64,000 bases of DNA from CAWCCP01 sp963701245. GTDB lineage: Bacteria > Patescibacteriota > Saccharimonadia > Saccharimonadales > UBA4665. Location of the stretch: assembly GCA_963701245.1 (NCBI GenBank), contig OY969576.1, forward strand, positions 1,837,430 to 1,901,429, given 5' to 3'. This document shows, piece after piece, positions 1 through 11,307 of the stretch. The translations under genes and the position numbers were made by a program. A model generated the notes under the pieces. It was not told where the DNA came from. It did not search any database and saw only the letters and a list, made by a program, of their open reading frames with translations. Within the stretch, counting starts at the first letter, position 1, and every line of letters begins with the position of its first letter.

Positions 1-1890
1 TCGCTATCCGACCGACAACGTCATATGTATGTAGTTGGCCAAACCGGTACCGGAAAATCTACGTTTTTAGAGAATCTAGCTTTACAAGATATGCTTTCGG
101 GCAACGGATTCGCTTTTGTGGATCCACACGGTGATGTGGTCGATAAATTGTTATCAATGGTACCAAAAGAGAGGACCGAGGATCTTATCTATTTTTCTCC
201 TGCGGAGATGGATTATCCAATGGGTTTAAATTTATTCGAATTCAATACACCAGACCAGAAGGATTTTTTGATACAAGAAGCACTTAACATGCTCTATAAA
301 CTCTATGACCCTCAACACCAGGGTATCATGGGACCTCGCTATGAACATTTGTTTAGAAACGCTGCGCTAACTATTATGGCTGATCCAGAAGGAGGCACTT
401 TTGTTGATATACCAAAACTGTTTCGAGATTCGAAGTACGTTCAGCAGAAATTACAATTTGTAAAAGATCAAAATGTGATTGAATTTTGGCAAAAAGAAAT
501 GCCAGCAAGCCAGCGCTCAAATGATTTCGGCGAAGTAGTGAGCTGGTTTGTAAGTAAATTTGGAGCGTTCTTAAGCAATGAAATGATGAGAAATATCATT
601 GGTCAAACAAAAAGTGCTTTTGACCTGAGGGATATTATGGATAATAAAAAGATCTTGTTGGTCAACCTCAGCAAAGGTAGGACAGGCGAATTAAATTCAA
701 AATTACTTGGTATGGTGTTTGTGATGAAATTTCAAGCAGCTGCCATGAGTAGATCAACAATACCTGAAAATGATAGAGTTGACTTTTCTTTATATGTTGA
801 CGAGTTTCAGAACTTCTCAACTGATAGTTTTGCAACAATCATGTCGGAGGCCCGTAAATACCACTTGAATTTAATAGTCGCAAACCAGTTTACTACTCAG
901 TTGACCCCGGAAATTAGAGATGCGGTGTTTGGTAACATGGGTACCATAGTTTCATTCCGAGTAGGTCAAAATGACGTCGAAAGTTTGGGTAAATACTTCC
1001 AACCCATTTTTGACGTAGATGATCTTCTCAGAGTTCCGAACTACAATACTATTGTCAGGACCTTAATCGGCGGAGTACCAACTCAACCTTTTAGTATGGC
1101 TACACTTCCTGGTTTGGGTACCCCCAATCCAAGGCTTGCTGACGCTTTGAAGCAGCTTTCAGCCGCTAAATATGGCAGACCTAAGTCGATAGTCGAACAG
1201 AATATTAACGCCCGAATGTTAACAAAAGAAACGCCTAAACCCGCGTATTCAACACCCTCAAGTGGCATACCAGCAAGATCGCCGTTTGCAACGAGTAATA
1301 GTAGTACTGCGCCTCAATGGCCAACAACGTCATCCGCGCCGGCCCTAAGCGCTCCAGCTCCACAAGCTTATCCAGGTAGTTCTAGTTTCGGAGCATCAGC
1401 TGCTGCGCCGTTACCAAAAAAGAATGCCTCTTTTCTGGACGATTGGTTGAATAAACGTCGTAATGGATTGCCAACACCTAGTATGAGCACAATAAACAGT
1501 AGACCCGCCGCACCACCAGTAGCACCAATTAGCCAGCCTAATTCACGCGGCTCGTTAAAAGGGTCAGCAATCACGGCGTCACAACCACAGCCATCTTCTA
1601 CTACACCCGCTACACTAGATATTAGCCAAAATATCTCAAGCGGCGAAATTGAGCAAAAAGAGGTTGATAAAATTGCGGCTGAGCTCGAACACCAGCTTGA
1701 GCTTGGTAAACCAAAACCAGCTAAAGCAGTGGACGAAGTCCCTAAAATCGTACCAAAACCAAAAACAGAGCATACAATCCACCTACAAGCGGTGCAAGAT
1801 GCCGGCGATGACGATACTATTTATATAGATCGTGAAGGAGTTTTTCATCAATCAAGCCAACCAACAGAACCCGTTACTGAAAGCAAATAA
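1..1890 (+). CDS. TraG/VirD4-like type IV secretion coupling ATPase (5' end cut by window)
   Basis: The frame is open from base 1 (it reads SLSDRQRHMYVVGQTGTGKS), so the ATG at 25 is probably internal and the gene starts outside the window. The Walker A motif GQTGTGKST lies just after this point and is followed by FVDPHGD, typical of HerA/TraG/VirD4-type hexameric ATPases. Further motifs are a Walker-B-like LYVDEFQNF and the TraG/TraD-type segment around SEARKYHLNLIVANQ. After about residue 400 the protein becomes a Pro/Ser/Ala/Thr-rich low-complexity tail with a short charged C-terminus. Family members act as DNA- or protein-translocating ATPases at the inner membrane, for conjugation, type IV secretion or type IV pilus-like machines. 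No membrane segment is visible in this part. The substrate cannot be told from sequence. The next gene, gyrB, has its own promoter. Confidence 0.75.
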   Translation, partial: SLSDRQRHMYVVGQTGTGKSTFLENLALQDMLSGNGFAFVDPHGDVVDKLLSMVPKERTEDLIYFSPAEMDYPMGLNLFEFNTPDQKDFLIQEALNMLYKLYDPQHQGIMGPRYEHLFRNAALTIMADPEGGTFVDIPKLFRDSKYVQQKLQFVKDQNVIEFWQKEMPASQRSNDFGEVVSWFVSKFGAFLSNEMMRNIIGQTKSAFDLRDIMDNKKILLVNLSKGRTGELNSKLLGMVFVMKFQAAAMSRSTIPENDRVDFSLYVDEFQNFSTDSFATIMSEARKYHLNLIVANQFTTQLTPEIRDAVFGNMGTIVSFRVGQNDVESLGKYFQPIFDVDDLLRVPNYNTIVRTLIGGVPTQPFSMATLPGLGTPNPRLADALKQLSAAKYGRPKSIVEQNINARMLTKETPKPAYSTPSSGIPARSPFATSNSSTAPQWPTTSSAPALSAPAPQAYPGSSSFGASAAAPLPKKNASFLDDWLNKRRNGLPTPSMSTINSRPAAPPVAPISQPNSRGSLKGSAITASQPQPSSTTPATLDISQNISSGEIEQKEVDKIAAELEHQLELGKPKPAKAVDEVPKIVPKPKTEHTIHLQAVQDAGDDDTIYIDREGVFHQSSQPTEPVTESK

Positions 1891-1940
1891 TAAGTATTAG
1901 TCGCATGCGTTCAAACACTAGTAAAAATAGCTGTAAGATG

Positions 1941-1969
1941 TTGTTTAAGAAGTAAAAATAGCTTATACT
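1941..1969 (+). promoter_or_regulatory. sigma-70-like promoter for gyrB
   Basis: TTGTTT at 1941-1946, a 17-base spacer, and TATACT at 1964-1969. It lies about 100 bases before gyrB in an otherwise empty spacer. The same TATACT -10 hexamer recurs before several other genes in this window. Confidence 0.5.
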
Positions 1970-2066
1970 AGTTATTAGTGGGAGAATAAGATTAATCTTA
2001 TTTCAATAACATATATTTGCTTTAATACGCATTGAATTTATCACGTAAGAGTAAGGTGTATTGCTT

Positions 2067-4044
2067 GTGGCCGAGGGTAAGACAAAGAAATCAGACTATT
2101 CTTCAGAACAAATAACAGTTCTTGAGGGCTTGGAACCAGTTAGAAAAAGACCTGGTATGTATATAGGTGGTACGGGTATAGAAGGGCTACATCACCTAGT
2201 TTGGGAGTTAGTAGATAACGGCATAGATGAAGCATTAGCAGGATATGCAAATGAGGTTTCAGTGAGATTACTGGCTGATGGCGGGGTAACTGTTACAGAT
2301 AATGGCCGGGGCATTCCTACTGACATACATCCGAAAACTGGGAAAAGTACCGTCGAAACAGTTCTAACAGTATTACATGCGGGAGGCAAATTTGGAGGTG
2401 GTGGTTATAAGGTCTCAGGAGGGTTGCACGGTGTTGGAAGCAGCGTCGTTAATGGATTGTCTAAAAAACTCATAGTAACTGTGTATCGGGATGGTAATGA
2501 ATATCAACAAGAGTATGCATTCGGAAAACCTCTTTCTGATCTTAAAATTATTGGGAAAAGTAAAAAATCTGGTACTCGAATCACCTTTTATCCTGATGAT
2601 ACAATTTTCGAAAGTACTAAATTCAATTTTGATACCATTTTGGATAGACTTCGTCACGCAGCTTACTTAACAAAAGGTGTACGAACGAATCTTTACGATG
2701 AAGCTACGGGTAATCGATATGGTTTTTACTTTGAAGGTGGTATTCAGAGTTATGTAAAACACTTAAATGTAGGTCGTGAAGCAATTGATGAAGATATCTT
2801 TTATGTCGATAAGCTCGTTCAAGATGTACAAGTTGAAATATCGCTTCAATATACAGACGCTTATAACGAAACAATTAAAGCTTTTGCGAATAATGTACTT
2901 AAATCCTGATGGTGGCACACACTTAACTGGTTTTCGCTCTGCACTAACTCGAGTGATAAACGATTATGCACGCAAAACTAGTCTACTAAAAGAAAAAGAA
3001 GAGAACTTAAGCGGTGAAGATACCCGAGAAGGTTTGACTGCCATCATTCTCGTTAAACTACCCGATCCTCAGTTTGAAGGACAGACAAAAAATAAATTAG
3101 GAAATCCGGAAATTAGGGGTTATGTAGAGCAGGTATGGGGGAGTATTTAAATTACTATCTAGAAGAGCACCCAGGTGTGGCTCGAAAGATCGTTGGTAAG
3201 GCCTTATTAGCCGCCAGAGCTCGAAAAGCTGCGAGAGCTGCCCGTGATAACATTTTACGCAAAGGTATACTGGATGGAGCTAGTATGCCGGGAAAGTTGG
3301 CCGATTGCTCTAATAAAGATCCAAAAGAATCAGAGCTTTACTTGGTAGAAGGAGATTCTGCCGGCGGATCAGCTAAGTCAGGTCGAGACAGTAAAAGCCA
3401 GGCTATTCTGCCACTGCGCGGCAAAGTATTAAATGTTGAACGCGCCAGACTGGATAAAATGTTAGCAAATAATGAGATTGTAAGCTTAATTAAGGCTCTT
3501 GGCGTAGGAATTGAAGAATCATTTGATATAAAGGGACTTAGATACGACCGAATTATTATTATGACCGATGCCGACGTCGATGGAAGTCATATTTCTACGT
3601 TATTGATGACCTTCTTCTTCCGATACATGAGAGAGGTTGTGGATGGTGGGCATGTGTATTTAGCTAAACCGCCATTATTTGAGTTGGTTAAGCCCGGAAG
3701 AAAATCTAGTGTTTTTATATATGACGAAGAGCCAGTTAGAGAGCGTAATCGATCAGGCTATCGAGAAGCGTCAAAAAGATGGCTCGAAGATAAATACACA
3801 AGATGAACGCTATAGGCAAGCTGGCTTTATCGAGCAGAAACGGTATAAAGGTCTAGGTGAGATGGATGCCGATCAGCTGTTTGAAACTACCATGAATCCT
3901 GAAAAGCGTGTACTTGTTCAAGTCAAAATTGAAGATGCAGAAAAAGCCGACGCGATATTCAATAAATTAATGGGTACAGAAGTAGAGTTACGCAAGAGTT
4001 TTATTCAGGCTAATGCCAAATTTGTTAAGGACTTGGACATATGA
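2067..4044 (+). CDS. gyrB: DNA gyrase subunit B, broken by three single-base indels
   Basis: GyrB is the ATPase subunit of the type II topoisomerase that introduces negative supercoils. The GHKL ATPase motifs are present: ELVDNGIDEA, DNGRGIP, and GGLHGVGSSVVN. The TOPRIM part is also present: ELYLVEGDSAGGSA and IIMTDADVDGSHI. The GTG at 2067 has a TAAGGTG Shine-Dalgarno-like stretch at good spacing and is preferred over the TTG at 2061. The reading frame breaks three times. There is an extra base near 2898 (NNV-L-NPDGGT continues in another frame), a missing base near 3135 (EQV/MGEYL), and an extra C near 3731 (YDEE/QLESVID). Each break is corrected by one base, and the protein is normal on both sides. 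The sequence ends with the usual GyrB C-terminus (KRYKGLGEMDADQL...). I treat this as one functional gene with sequence errors. Confidence 0.85.
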
Positions 4045-4105
4045 AATTAAGTGAGCACTACTGTTATACGAATTTGAGTATTCATAGAACTGTAAGGTAT
4101 ATCTG

Positions 4106-6711
4106 ATGGCTGACGAATTAGACGATAATGAAAACGTAGAGGAAGTTCCTGAAACTGATGCAATTAATAGCACTCCAAATGAAAGTTTAAGTACGAAATC
4201 TAAGACGAGTAATAGCAATAGCTTAGAAGTGTATACGGAGATTGCGAATCCCGGTCACTCAAGAAGTGTTCAATTAAGAACTGTCGAAAACGTCATGGAA
4301 GATAGTTATCTACGTTATTCCATGAGTGTAATTATCGATAGAGCCTTGCCTGACGTCAGAGATGGTCTAAAACCAGTTCATCGACGAATTCTGTATAGCA
4401 TGAATGAAGATGGGCTTCGAAGCAGCGCTCGTCATCGTAAAAGTGCCAATGTAATTGGTGCTGTGATGGGTGATATCACCCGCATGGTGACTCTTCAATT
4501 TACGATGCGATGGTACGAATGGCTCAGCCTTGGGCGATGCGATATATGCTTATAAACGGTCAAGGTAACTTCGGTTCGATGGACGGGGACCCCCCAGCCG
4601 CCTATCGATATACAGAGGCTAAAATGGCTCGATTAGCTGATGAATTGTTAGCAGACATCGACAAGGAAACGGTGGACTTTAGAGATAACTATGATGGTCA
4701 GACTACAAGAACCAGTCGTATTACCAGCAAAGTTACCTAATTTACTGCTAAACGGCCAACTGGGTATTGCGGTTGGTATGGCCACTAATATACCTCCACA
4801 TAATCTTAGCGAACTTGTAGATGCCGAAATTCACCTCATTGATCATCCTGATGCTACGCTCGATGACTTACTTCAATATATAAAGGGTCCAGATTTTCCG
4901 ACGGTGGGGTTATTTATGGTAAGGAGTCTATTAGAACTGCTTATGCGACTGGACGCGGTGGTGTAGTGACTCGAGGTGTTGCTGAAATTGTAGAAACAAA
5001 GAATGGACGACACCAAATAATAATCTACTGAAATTCCATATGCTTTGAATAAGGAAAGTCTCGTTGCTAAAGATAGCTGACTTAGTCAGGGATAAAAAGT
5101 TGACTGGTATAAGTGATCTAAGAGATGAAACTGCTAGAGGCGAAGTTACGAATTGTAATAGATCTTAAAAGAGATGCGTATCCAAAGAAGCTATTGAATC
5201 AGCTATATAAATTGACTCCACTACAAACCGCGTTTCCACTTCAACATGATGGCTCTAGTAGATGGAATCCAACCTCGCGTACTCGGACTACAGGATATTC
5301 TCCAAGAGCATATTAAGCATCGTCAGTTGTGGTTCGTCGTCGAACTGAATTTGAGCTTACGAAAAGCTCAAGAGACGAGCACATATACTTGAAGGTCTTA
5401 AAGATAGCACTTGATCACATTGATGAAGTAATTGCAGTACATTCGTGCTTCAGCAAACCACCGATGAAGCTCAAGAGAATCTTGATGAGAAGTTTAAGCT
5501 TAGTGAGATTCAAGCCAAGGCTATTTTGGCTATGCAGCTTACGAACGCTGGCTGGTCTGGAGCGCAAAAAGATTGAAGATGAACTGCAGAGTTAATTAAA
5601 TTGATTGCCGAACTCGAAGCGATTCTAGCGGACGAGAAGAAAATACTTAAAATTATCAAAGATGAACTGTCAGACACTGAAAAAACAGTATGGTGATGAA
5701 CGAAGAACAAAGGTTATTGCCGAGTGAACTCGGCAAGCTGAGTGATGAAGATCTAATTGCCGATGAACAGGTAGCGGTAACTTTAACCGCCGCAAACTAT
5801 ATTAAGCGAAGTCCCACTGGCTGAATATAAGAGACAGGGCAGGGGCGGTAAAGGAAGGCGAGGAATGGCCACTCGCGAAGAAGACGTCATTGAGCATGTG
5901 GTAAATGCCTCTACTCATGATTTCTTATTGTTCTTTACCAATAAAGGTCGAGTGTTCAGATTAAAGACATATGAAGTTCCGGCAGTTGGTCTTAACGCGA
6001 AAGGCGTTGCCATTGTCAATCTTCTTCAACTGCAGCCCGAAGAGACTGTCAGTAGTGTCATTAATATTAGTAAAACTGATCAATGCCGCAAATCTAATTA
6101 TGTGTACAGTTCGTGGAGTCGTTAAGAAAACGCCCTTCGAACAGTATCAAAATGTACGAACGAGTGGACTGATTGCTATAAAACTGGATGAAGGAGATGA
6201 ATTAAAGTGGATACGGATGACGAGTGGCGATAATGAAGTTATTATTTCGACCAGTCTAGGGCCAGGCAATTCGATTCCATGAGAAGGATGCCCGTCCAAT
6301 GGGACGAGTGAGTCGGGGGGTTCGTGGTATACGATTGCGTTCCGATGATCATGTTATTGGTATGGATATTGTTGAAGAAGGTTCCAGTATCTTTGTGATC
6401 AGTAAATATGGCTATGGCAAACGTACCAAAGTCGCTCAGTTTACTCCTCATGCAAGGGGTGGTGTAGGCATTCGATCGGCAGTTGTTAACACAAAAACAG
6501 GTGATTTAGTTGGTGTAAAAACGTTAGGTGAAAATGATCACAAGAAGTCATTATTATTAGTCAGCAAGGGCAAACAATCCGACTAGGATTAAAAGATATT
6601 CCAGCACTGGGAAGAGCAACGCAAGGTGTACGAATCATGCGACTGAACGAGGGTGACGAAGTAGTATCACTCGCACTTGTAGATAAGGTCGATGAAATAG
6701 AAGAAGAGTGA
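4106..6711 (+). CDS. gyrA: DNA gyrase subunit A, broken by about twenty single-base indels
   Basis: GyrA is the DNA-cleaving subunit of gyrase. The N-terminal part reads in one frame to about 4470 (SYLRYSMSVIIDRALPDVRD). The active-site region (HPHGDSSIYDAMVRMAQ) follows in the next frame. From there to about 6570 the conserved protein jumps frame roughly every 50-150 bases. Recognisable pieces include IPPHNLSEL, RRTEFEL, AILAMQLRTLAGLE, RGMATREEDVIE and the C-terminal beta-pinwheel blades (VVKKTPFEQY, GRVSRGVRGIRL, FTPHARGGVGIRS). The end is DKVDEIEEE and TGA at 6709-6711. Nearly every break is repaired by adding or removing one base, with extra bases outnumbering missing ones. It lies 61 bases after gyrB. 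Loss of gyrA alone would not be expected, so uncorrected sequence error is more likely than a pseudogene. Confidence 0.8.
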
Positions 6712-6776
6712 AGAGCAAGTCGATTGAGCAGTTAAATAGATGCATGTAATTACTACACCTAATGCAACTTTACCTC

Positions 6777-6806
6777 TTGACGAAGTTATAAAGAGTAGAG
6801 TATTAT
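6777..6806 (+). promoter_or_regulatory. candidate promoter of the 16S rRNA transcript
   Basis: TTGACG at 6777-6782, an 18-base spacer and TATTAT at 6801-6806, about 165 bases before the 16S start. The spacer between gyrA and 16S holds no gene. A second TTGAC-like stretch (gcTTGACGG) follows at about 6818. Confidence 0.45.
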
Positions 6807-6872
6807 TGTATGAATAGCTTGACGGAGGCTCTCTATGAGTGTCTCAAAATGGTTAAAGTTCGTTAAAAATTG

Positions 6873-6892
6873 AATAGTGCAAATCAACGTCA
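6873..6892 (+). other. 5' half of pre-16S processing stem
   Basis: Bases 6873-6892 are complementary at 18 of 20 positions to 8584-8603, downstream of the 16S gene. Such a helix brackets bacterial pre-16S rRNA and is the usual RNase III substrate. It shows that this 16S gene is processed from a transcript of its own. Confidence 0.7.
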
Positions 6893-6970
6893 GTTCATTT
6901 TTTGAATTGTTTTAAATAGTCAGTTTGATTGAAAATCAAATCATCGACTGAAGTTAAGGCAAATTCTTTT

Positions 6971-8441
<1,471 letters not shown>

Positions 8442-8583
8442 TAGGGAGATAACTAGCAGTCATTATGAGCAATCACTATACGAGCTAGGTCGATCTTGGT
8501 AAATTGTTAATCAGTACTGACAATTCACTCATCTATTAATCAATGATTAATAGGCAAGATATCAGTTCTGTAACACGAATGAT

Positions 8584-8603
8584 TGACGTTGAAATGCACT
8601 ATT
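8584..8603 (+). other. 3' half of pre-16S processing stem
   Basis: Pairs with 6873-6892 (18 of 20 bases). The terminator follows within 20 bases, so the 16S precursor ends here and contains neither tRNA nor 23S. Confidence 0.7.
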
Positions 8604-8622
8604 CAGTCTTTAACAAGTTTTA

Positions 8623-8652
8623 AATAAAGCCCTCAGAAATGAGGGCTTTATT
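8623..8652 (+). terminator. terminator of the 16S unit, also usable from the minus strand
   Basis: Perfect 13-base stem AATAAAGCCCTCA / TGAGGGCTTTATT with a 4-base loop, followed by TTATT on the plus strand and preceded by an A-rich stretch. It can therefore stop both the 16S transcript and the converging tRNA transcript. Confidence 0.8.
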
Positions 8653-8688
8653 TATTGGTATTCAATATTTAAGTGAAGTCAAAAACAT

Positions 8689-8765
8689 TGGTGGGCGATG
8701 GGGGACTTGAACCTCCGACCTCGTCATTATCAGTGACGCGCTCTAACCAGCTGAGCTAATCGCCC
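8689..8765 (-). tRNA. tRNA-Ile (anticodon GAT)
   Basis: On the minus strand the 77-nt gene starts GGGCGATTAGCTCAGCTGG, has the anticodon loop CTGATAAT (anticodon GAT), a GTTCAAGTC T-arm, acceptor ATCGCCC, discriminator A and an encoded CCA. It follows tRNA-Ala by 26 bases in the same direction. These are the two tRNAs normally found in 16S-23S spacers, but here they are inverted relative to 16S. Its anticodon and discriminator base match the specifier and T-box of the ileS leader at 57 kb. Confidence 0.97.
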
Positions 8766-8791
8766 ATTTGAGGCTATGATGAAGATAATCA

Positions 8792-8868
8792 TGGTGGAGA
8801 CACAGGGATTCGAACCCTGGACCCCCTGCTTGCAAAGCAGGTACTCTAGCCAGCTGAGCTATGTCCCC
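8792..8868 (-). tRNA. tRNA-Ala (anticodon TGC)
   Basis: On the minus strand the 77-nt gene starts GGGGACATAGCTCAGCTGG, has the anticodon loop CTTTGCAAG (anticodon TGC), T-arm GGTTCGAATCC, acceptor TGTCTCC, discriminator A and an encoded CCA. It is upstream of tRNA-Ile in the same transcriptional direction and probably co-transcribed with it. Confidence 0.97.
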
Positions 8869-9034
8869 AAAATGGAGCCCCCTACCAAGCGCTTATAATT
8901 CAACATGTAATCTGGCAGGTGGGCATTATTAAATCTTCTGCTTTCAGTCTAAGTGTTTACTTATACCGAAACACCGTCATATTCTATCTAAAAATGCTAT
9001 AAATAACAATTATCGAAAAAAGTAGCACGCAGAT

Positions 9035-11173
9035 TTAAATTGAAATGTCGTCAACGTCTATTATTTTACTTTCAGAGGCGCTTTGAGCGGCTTTCTGTCG
9101 CCTTGAGTACATCCGGTCACCAAAGACGTATAAAGTAAAGAGTATGACGGCTATTATTGGAAAGAGAAGATCTCGATGCACGGAAGTTAGCTTAGGAGTT
9201 GGTGAAGTGGTGGTACTGATTTGTGCGGCTAATCGACTTCCGTTTGTAGTTTGACCATTACCACTGCTGTTTCCGTTAGAGTAGGTAGTAATTGATCCGT
9301 TAGACGTGTTTGAGGAGCCGTTCTTAGGAGCAAATCTAAATACTTGTACTTGGGCAGGAACTTTAGAATTCGAACCTGCATTTACTGAATTTGAAGAACC
9401 GGGTCCAGTATTACTAATTGAATCACCAGGTGACTGTTCAATACCAAAGTTACCGTGCCATGTACCTAGTACATTTATGAATAGAATCCCAAACCAACCT
9501 GATAAGGATAGGTTGCTATTTTCGACGTTCAACAAGTTAACAGCGGTATCGGCATTGCCAGACGTTGCATTACCACCTTGCGTATTACTATCAACCGAAG
9601 CATCACCACTCTTAGCCGATCCGGTAATATTGTTGTTAATCTGCTGATCATTCGAATTATTTACGGTAGTATTATTGTTTGCTCCGTTTTGCGTATTCGA
9701 CGTTATACCACCTCCAAGTTCAGCTGCCGTAGCGCCAGCAGGGGCATTTACTATCATGCCTACCCATGTACCTAATACGTTCACAAAAACTAGTAGGTCA
9801 TTGCTACCTAAAATATTACTTCCAGTCAAATTAAAGGCAGTAAGGTTAGTGGAAGCATTACCAGTGGTAGCGTTTCCGCCACTCGTGTTATTTGTTACTG
9901 ATGCTTGACCAGAAGCAGCAGATAAGTTGACGTTGTTGTTTATTCCTTCGTTATTAGTGTTTGTGACATTGGTTGTATTAGTTGTATTGTTTCCATCTAC
10001 AGAGTTGTTAGAGTTTGGACCAGTCTCATTAATGTTTACTTGTGGCACATTACTTGCAACTAATTGATTAATTAGATTTTGAGGAACAAGTATATCACCG
10101 TTGAGGTCACCATTTATATTAATAACTCCAACAAATGATTTACCGCTGGTAATTTCAGAATCTATTAAGTTAACAACGTCTGCAATAGCTGTAGCGCTCC
10201 CGGAAGTTGCATTACCACCAGTAGTGTTGTTGGCAACAGTAGCGTTTCCACTGTTGGCTGCCAGGTTAATGTTATTGTTAATTGCCGAGTTCGTCTGGTT
10301 GTTAACGGTAAGGTTATTTGTCGTACCATCACCTTCAGTGCTCGTAGCTGGTTGCACGTCATTTAATGTAGATGGATCTAGTAGAAGGTTTCCATTAACA
10401 TCACCATTAATGTTTGCTACAAAAGTCACAGTATTGTTACCTAAGGCATTGCTCGAAGACTGTAGCATGTTTACTACATTTTCTAGATCTTGAGCATTAC
10501 CCGATGCGGCACTGCCGCCAGTAGTATTTCCAATAACAAGAGCGTCGCCGGTCGTCGCGTCCTGATTTAATAGGTTATTTACTGTTGCAGTGTTCTGATT
10601 ATTAGTTGTGTCGTTATTTGTAGATGTGCCACCCAATGAATTGTTAGAGTTTGGACCTGTATCACTTATTAGTTGATTGCCTGTACCTGGGTTGGTACCA
10701 ATAGTGTTGTTGGAGTTAGGGCCGGTGTTGCTTATACTGTCAGAGCCAGCAGATTGGGGAGTTGGAGCAACGGGCCCACCGACTATATCTGCTCCGGTAG
10801 GTGGCTGGCTAATAGATTCTGAAACAGCTACATAAGAGCTTGTCGGGGCATCATATGTCCAAATTGAGTAATCGTACATACCTGTTGTTGGGTCATAGGT
10901 ATATACGACAGGATTTATAGGCGTCACTAGACCTGTGCTGGGGTCATACGTATAGTACTGGTTTTGCCAAAGGCCAGTAGTACAGTTATATGTATATGTT
11001 TTTGCGTCTGCGCCTTGAGGACTGTGAATGCCGGTTTGTGTATTTGCTGGCGGGGTACAAGTTTGTGAACTTGAGTTATCTGCATATGAAACAACTGGCA
11101 ATAAACTACTACATATAAGCATAAATGCCGTGCTTACTATTAAACTGTGCTTTGCTAGTGATTTTATATGCAT
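9035..11173 (-). CDS. secreted, membrane-anchored Asn/Ser/Thr-rich repeat protein
   Basis: A 712-residue surface protein of no family I can name. It has a signal peptide (basic start, hydrophobic core, cleavage near VVSYA-D at about 31) and three YTYDP-type repeats at about 70-115. A long Asn/Gly/Ser/Thr-rich middle follows, then a C-terminal membrane segment at about 668-687 with a positive stop (YSRRQK) and a short cytoplasmic tail. The middle holds at least four copies of a module ending in a motif of the form NTTGGNATSGNA, alternating with hydrophobic stretches such as NLTGSNILG. Several GPNSNNS motifs precede the modules. The 194-residue protein upstream on the same strand carries two copies of the same module. 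Regular alternation suggests a beta-solenoid or beta-strand stack (inference). The start has an AGGAGG about 13 bases upstream. A cell-envelope or adhesive role is plausible but unproven. Confidence 0.7.
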   Translation of the reverse strand: MHIKSLAKHSLIVSTAFMLICSSLLPVVSYADNSSSQTCTPPANTQTGIHSPQGADAKTYTYNCTTGLWQNQYYTYDPSTGLVTPINPVVYTYDPTTGMYDYSIWTYDAPTSSYVAVSESISQPPTGADIVGGPVAPTPQSAGSDSISNTGPNSNNTIGTNPGTGNQLISDTGPNSNNSLGGTSTNNDTTNNQNTATVNNLLNQDATTGDALVIGNTTGGSAASGNAQDLENVVNMLQSSSNALGNNTVTFVANINGDVNGNLLLDPSTLNDVQPATSTEGDGTTNNLTVNNQTNSAINNNINLAANSGNATVANNTTGGNATSGSATAIADVVNLIDSEITSGKSFVGVININGDLNGDILVPQNLINQLVASNVPQVNINETGPNSNNSVDGNNTTNTTNVTNTNNEGINNNVNLSAASGQASVTNNTSGGNATTGNASTNLTAFNLTGSNILGSNDLLVFVNVLGTWVGMIVNAPAGATAAELGGGITSNTQNGANNNTTVNNSNDQQINNNITGSAKSGDASVDSNTQGGNATSGNADTAVNLLNVENSNLSLSGWFGILFINVLGTWHGNFGIEQSPGDSISNTGPGSSNSVNAGSNSKVPAQVQVFRFAPKNGSSNTSNGSITTYSNGNSSGNGQTTNGSRLAAQISTTTSPTPKLTSVHRDLLFPIIAVILFTLYVFGDRMYSRRQKAAQSASESKIIDVDDISI

Positions 11174-11234
11174 AAACTATCAATAGCCTCCTGTATTTGA
11201 AATCTTTTAATTAACTAATATTGCGTTTCGGATA

Positions 11235-11261
11235 AGGGGAAGAGCAGCTATCTGCTCTTCC
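11235..11261. terminator. hairpin after the 194-aa surface protein gene
   Basis: GGGAAGAGCAG / CTGCTCTTCCC with a short loop forms a perfect 11-base stem between the two minus-strand surface genes. There is no clear T-run on the minus side, so it may be a weak terminator or an mRNA-stabilising hairpin. A second palindrome, CCGGTTAACCGG, lies at about 11279-11290. Confidence 0.5.
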
Positions 11262-11307
11262 CACTTATTCGTTATAGCCGGTTAACCGGAAGTTTTAACT
11301 AATCTAA

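Noticed and set aside
2890..3740. Programmed frameshifting in gyrB
   Set aside because: Three breaks of both signs without slippery heptamers or common structure, next to a heavily damaged gyrA.
4510..6586. Separate small genes in the gyrA region
   Set aside because: Each fragment is a piece of GyrA in order and without gaps; they are one gene split by indels.
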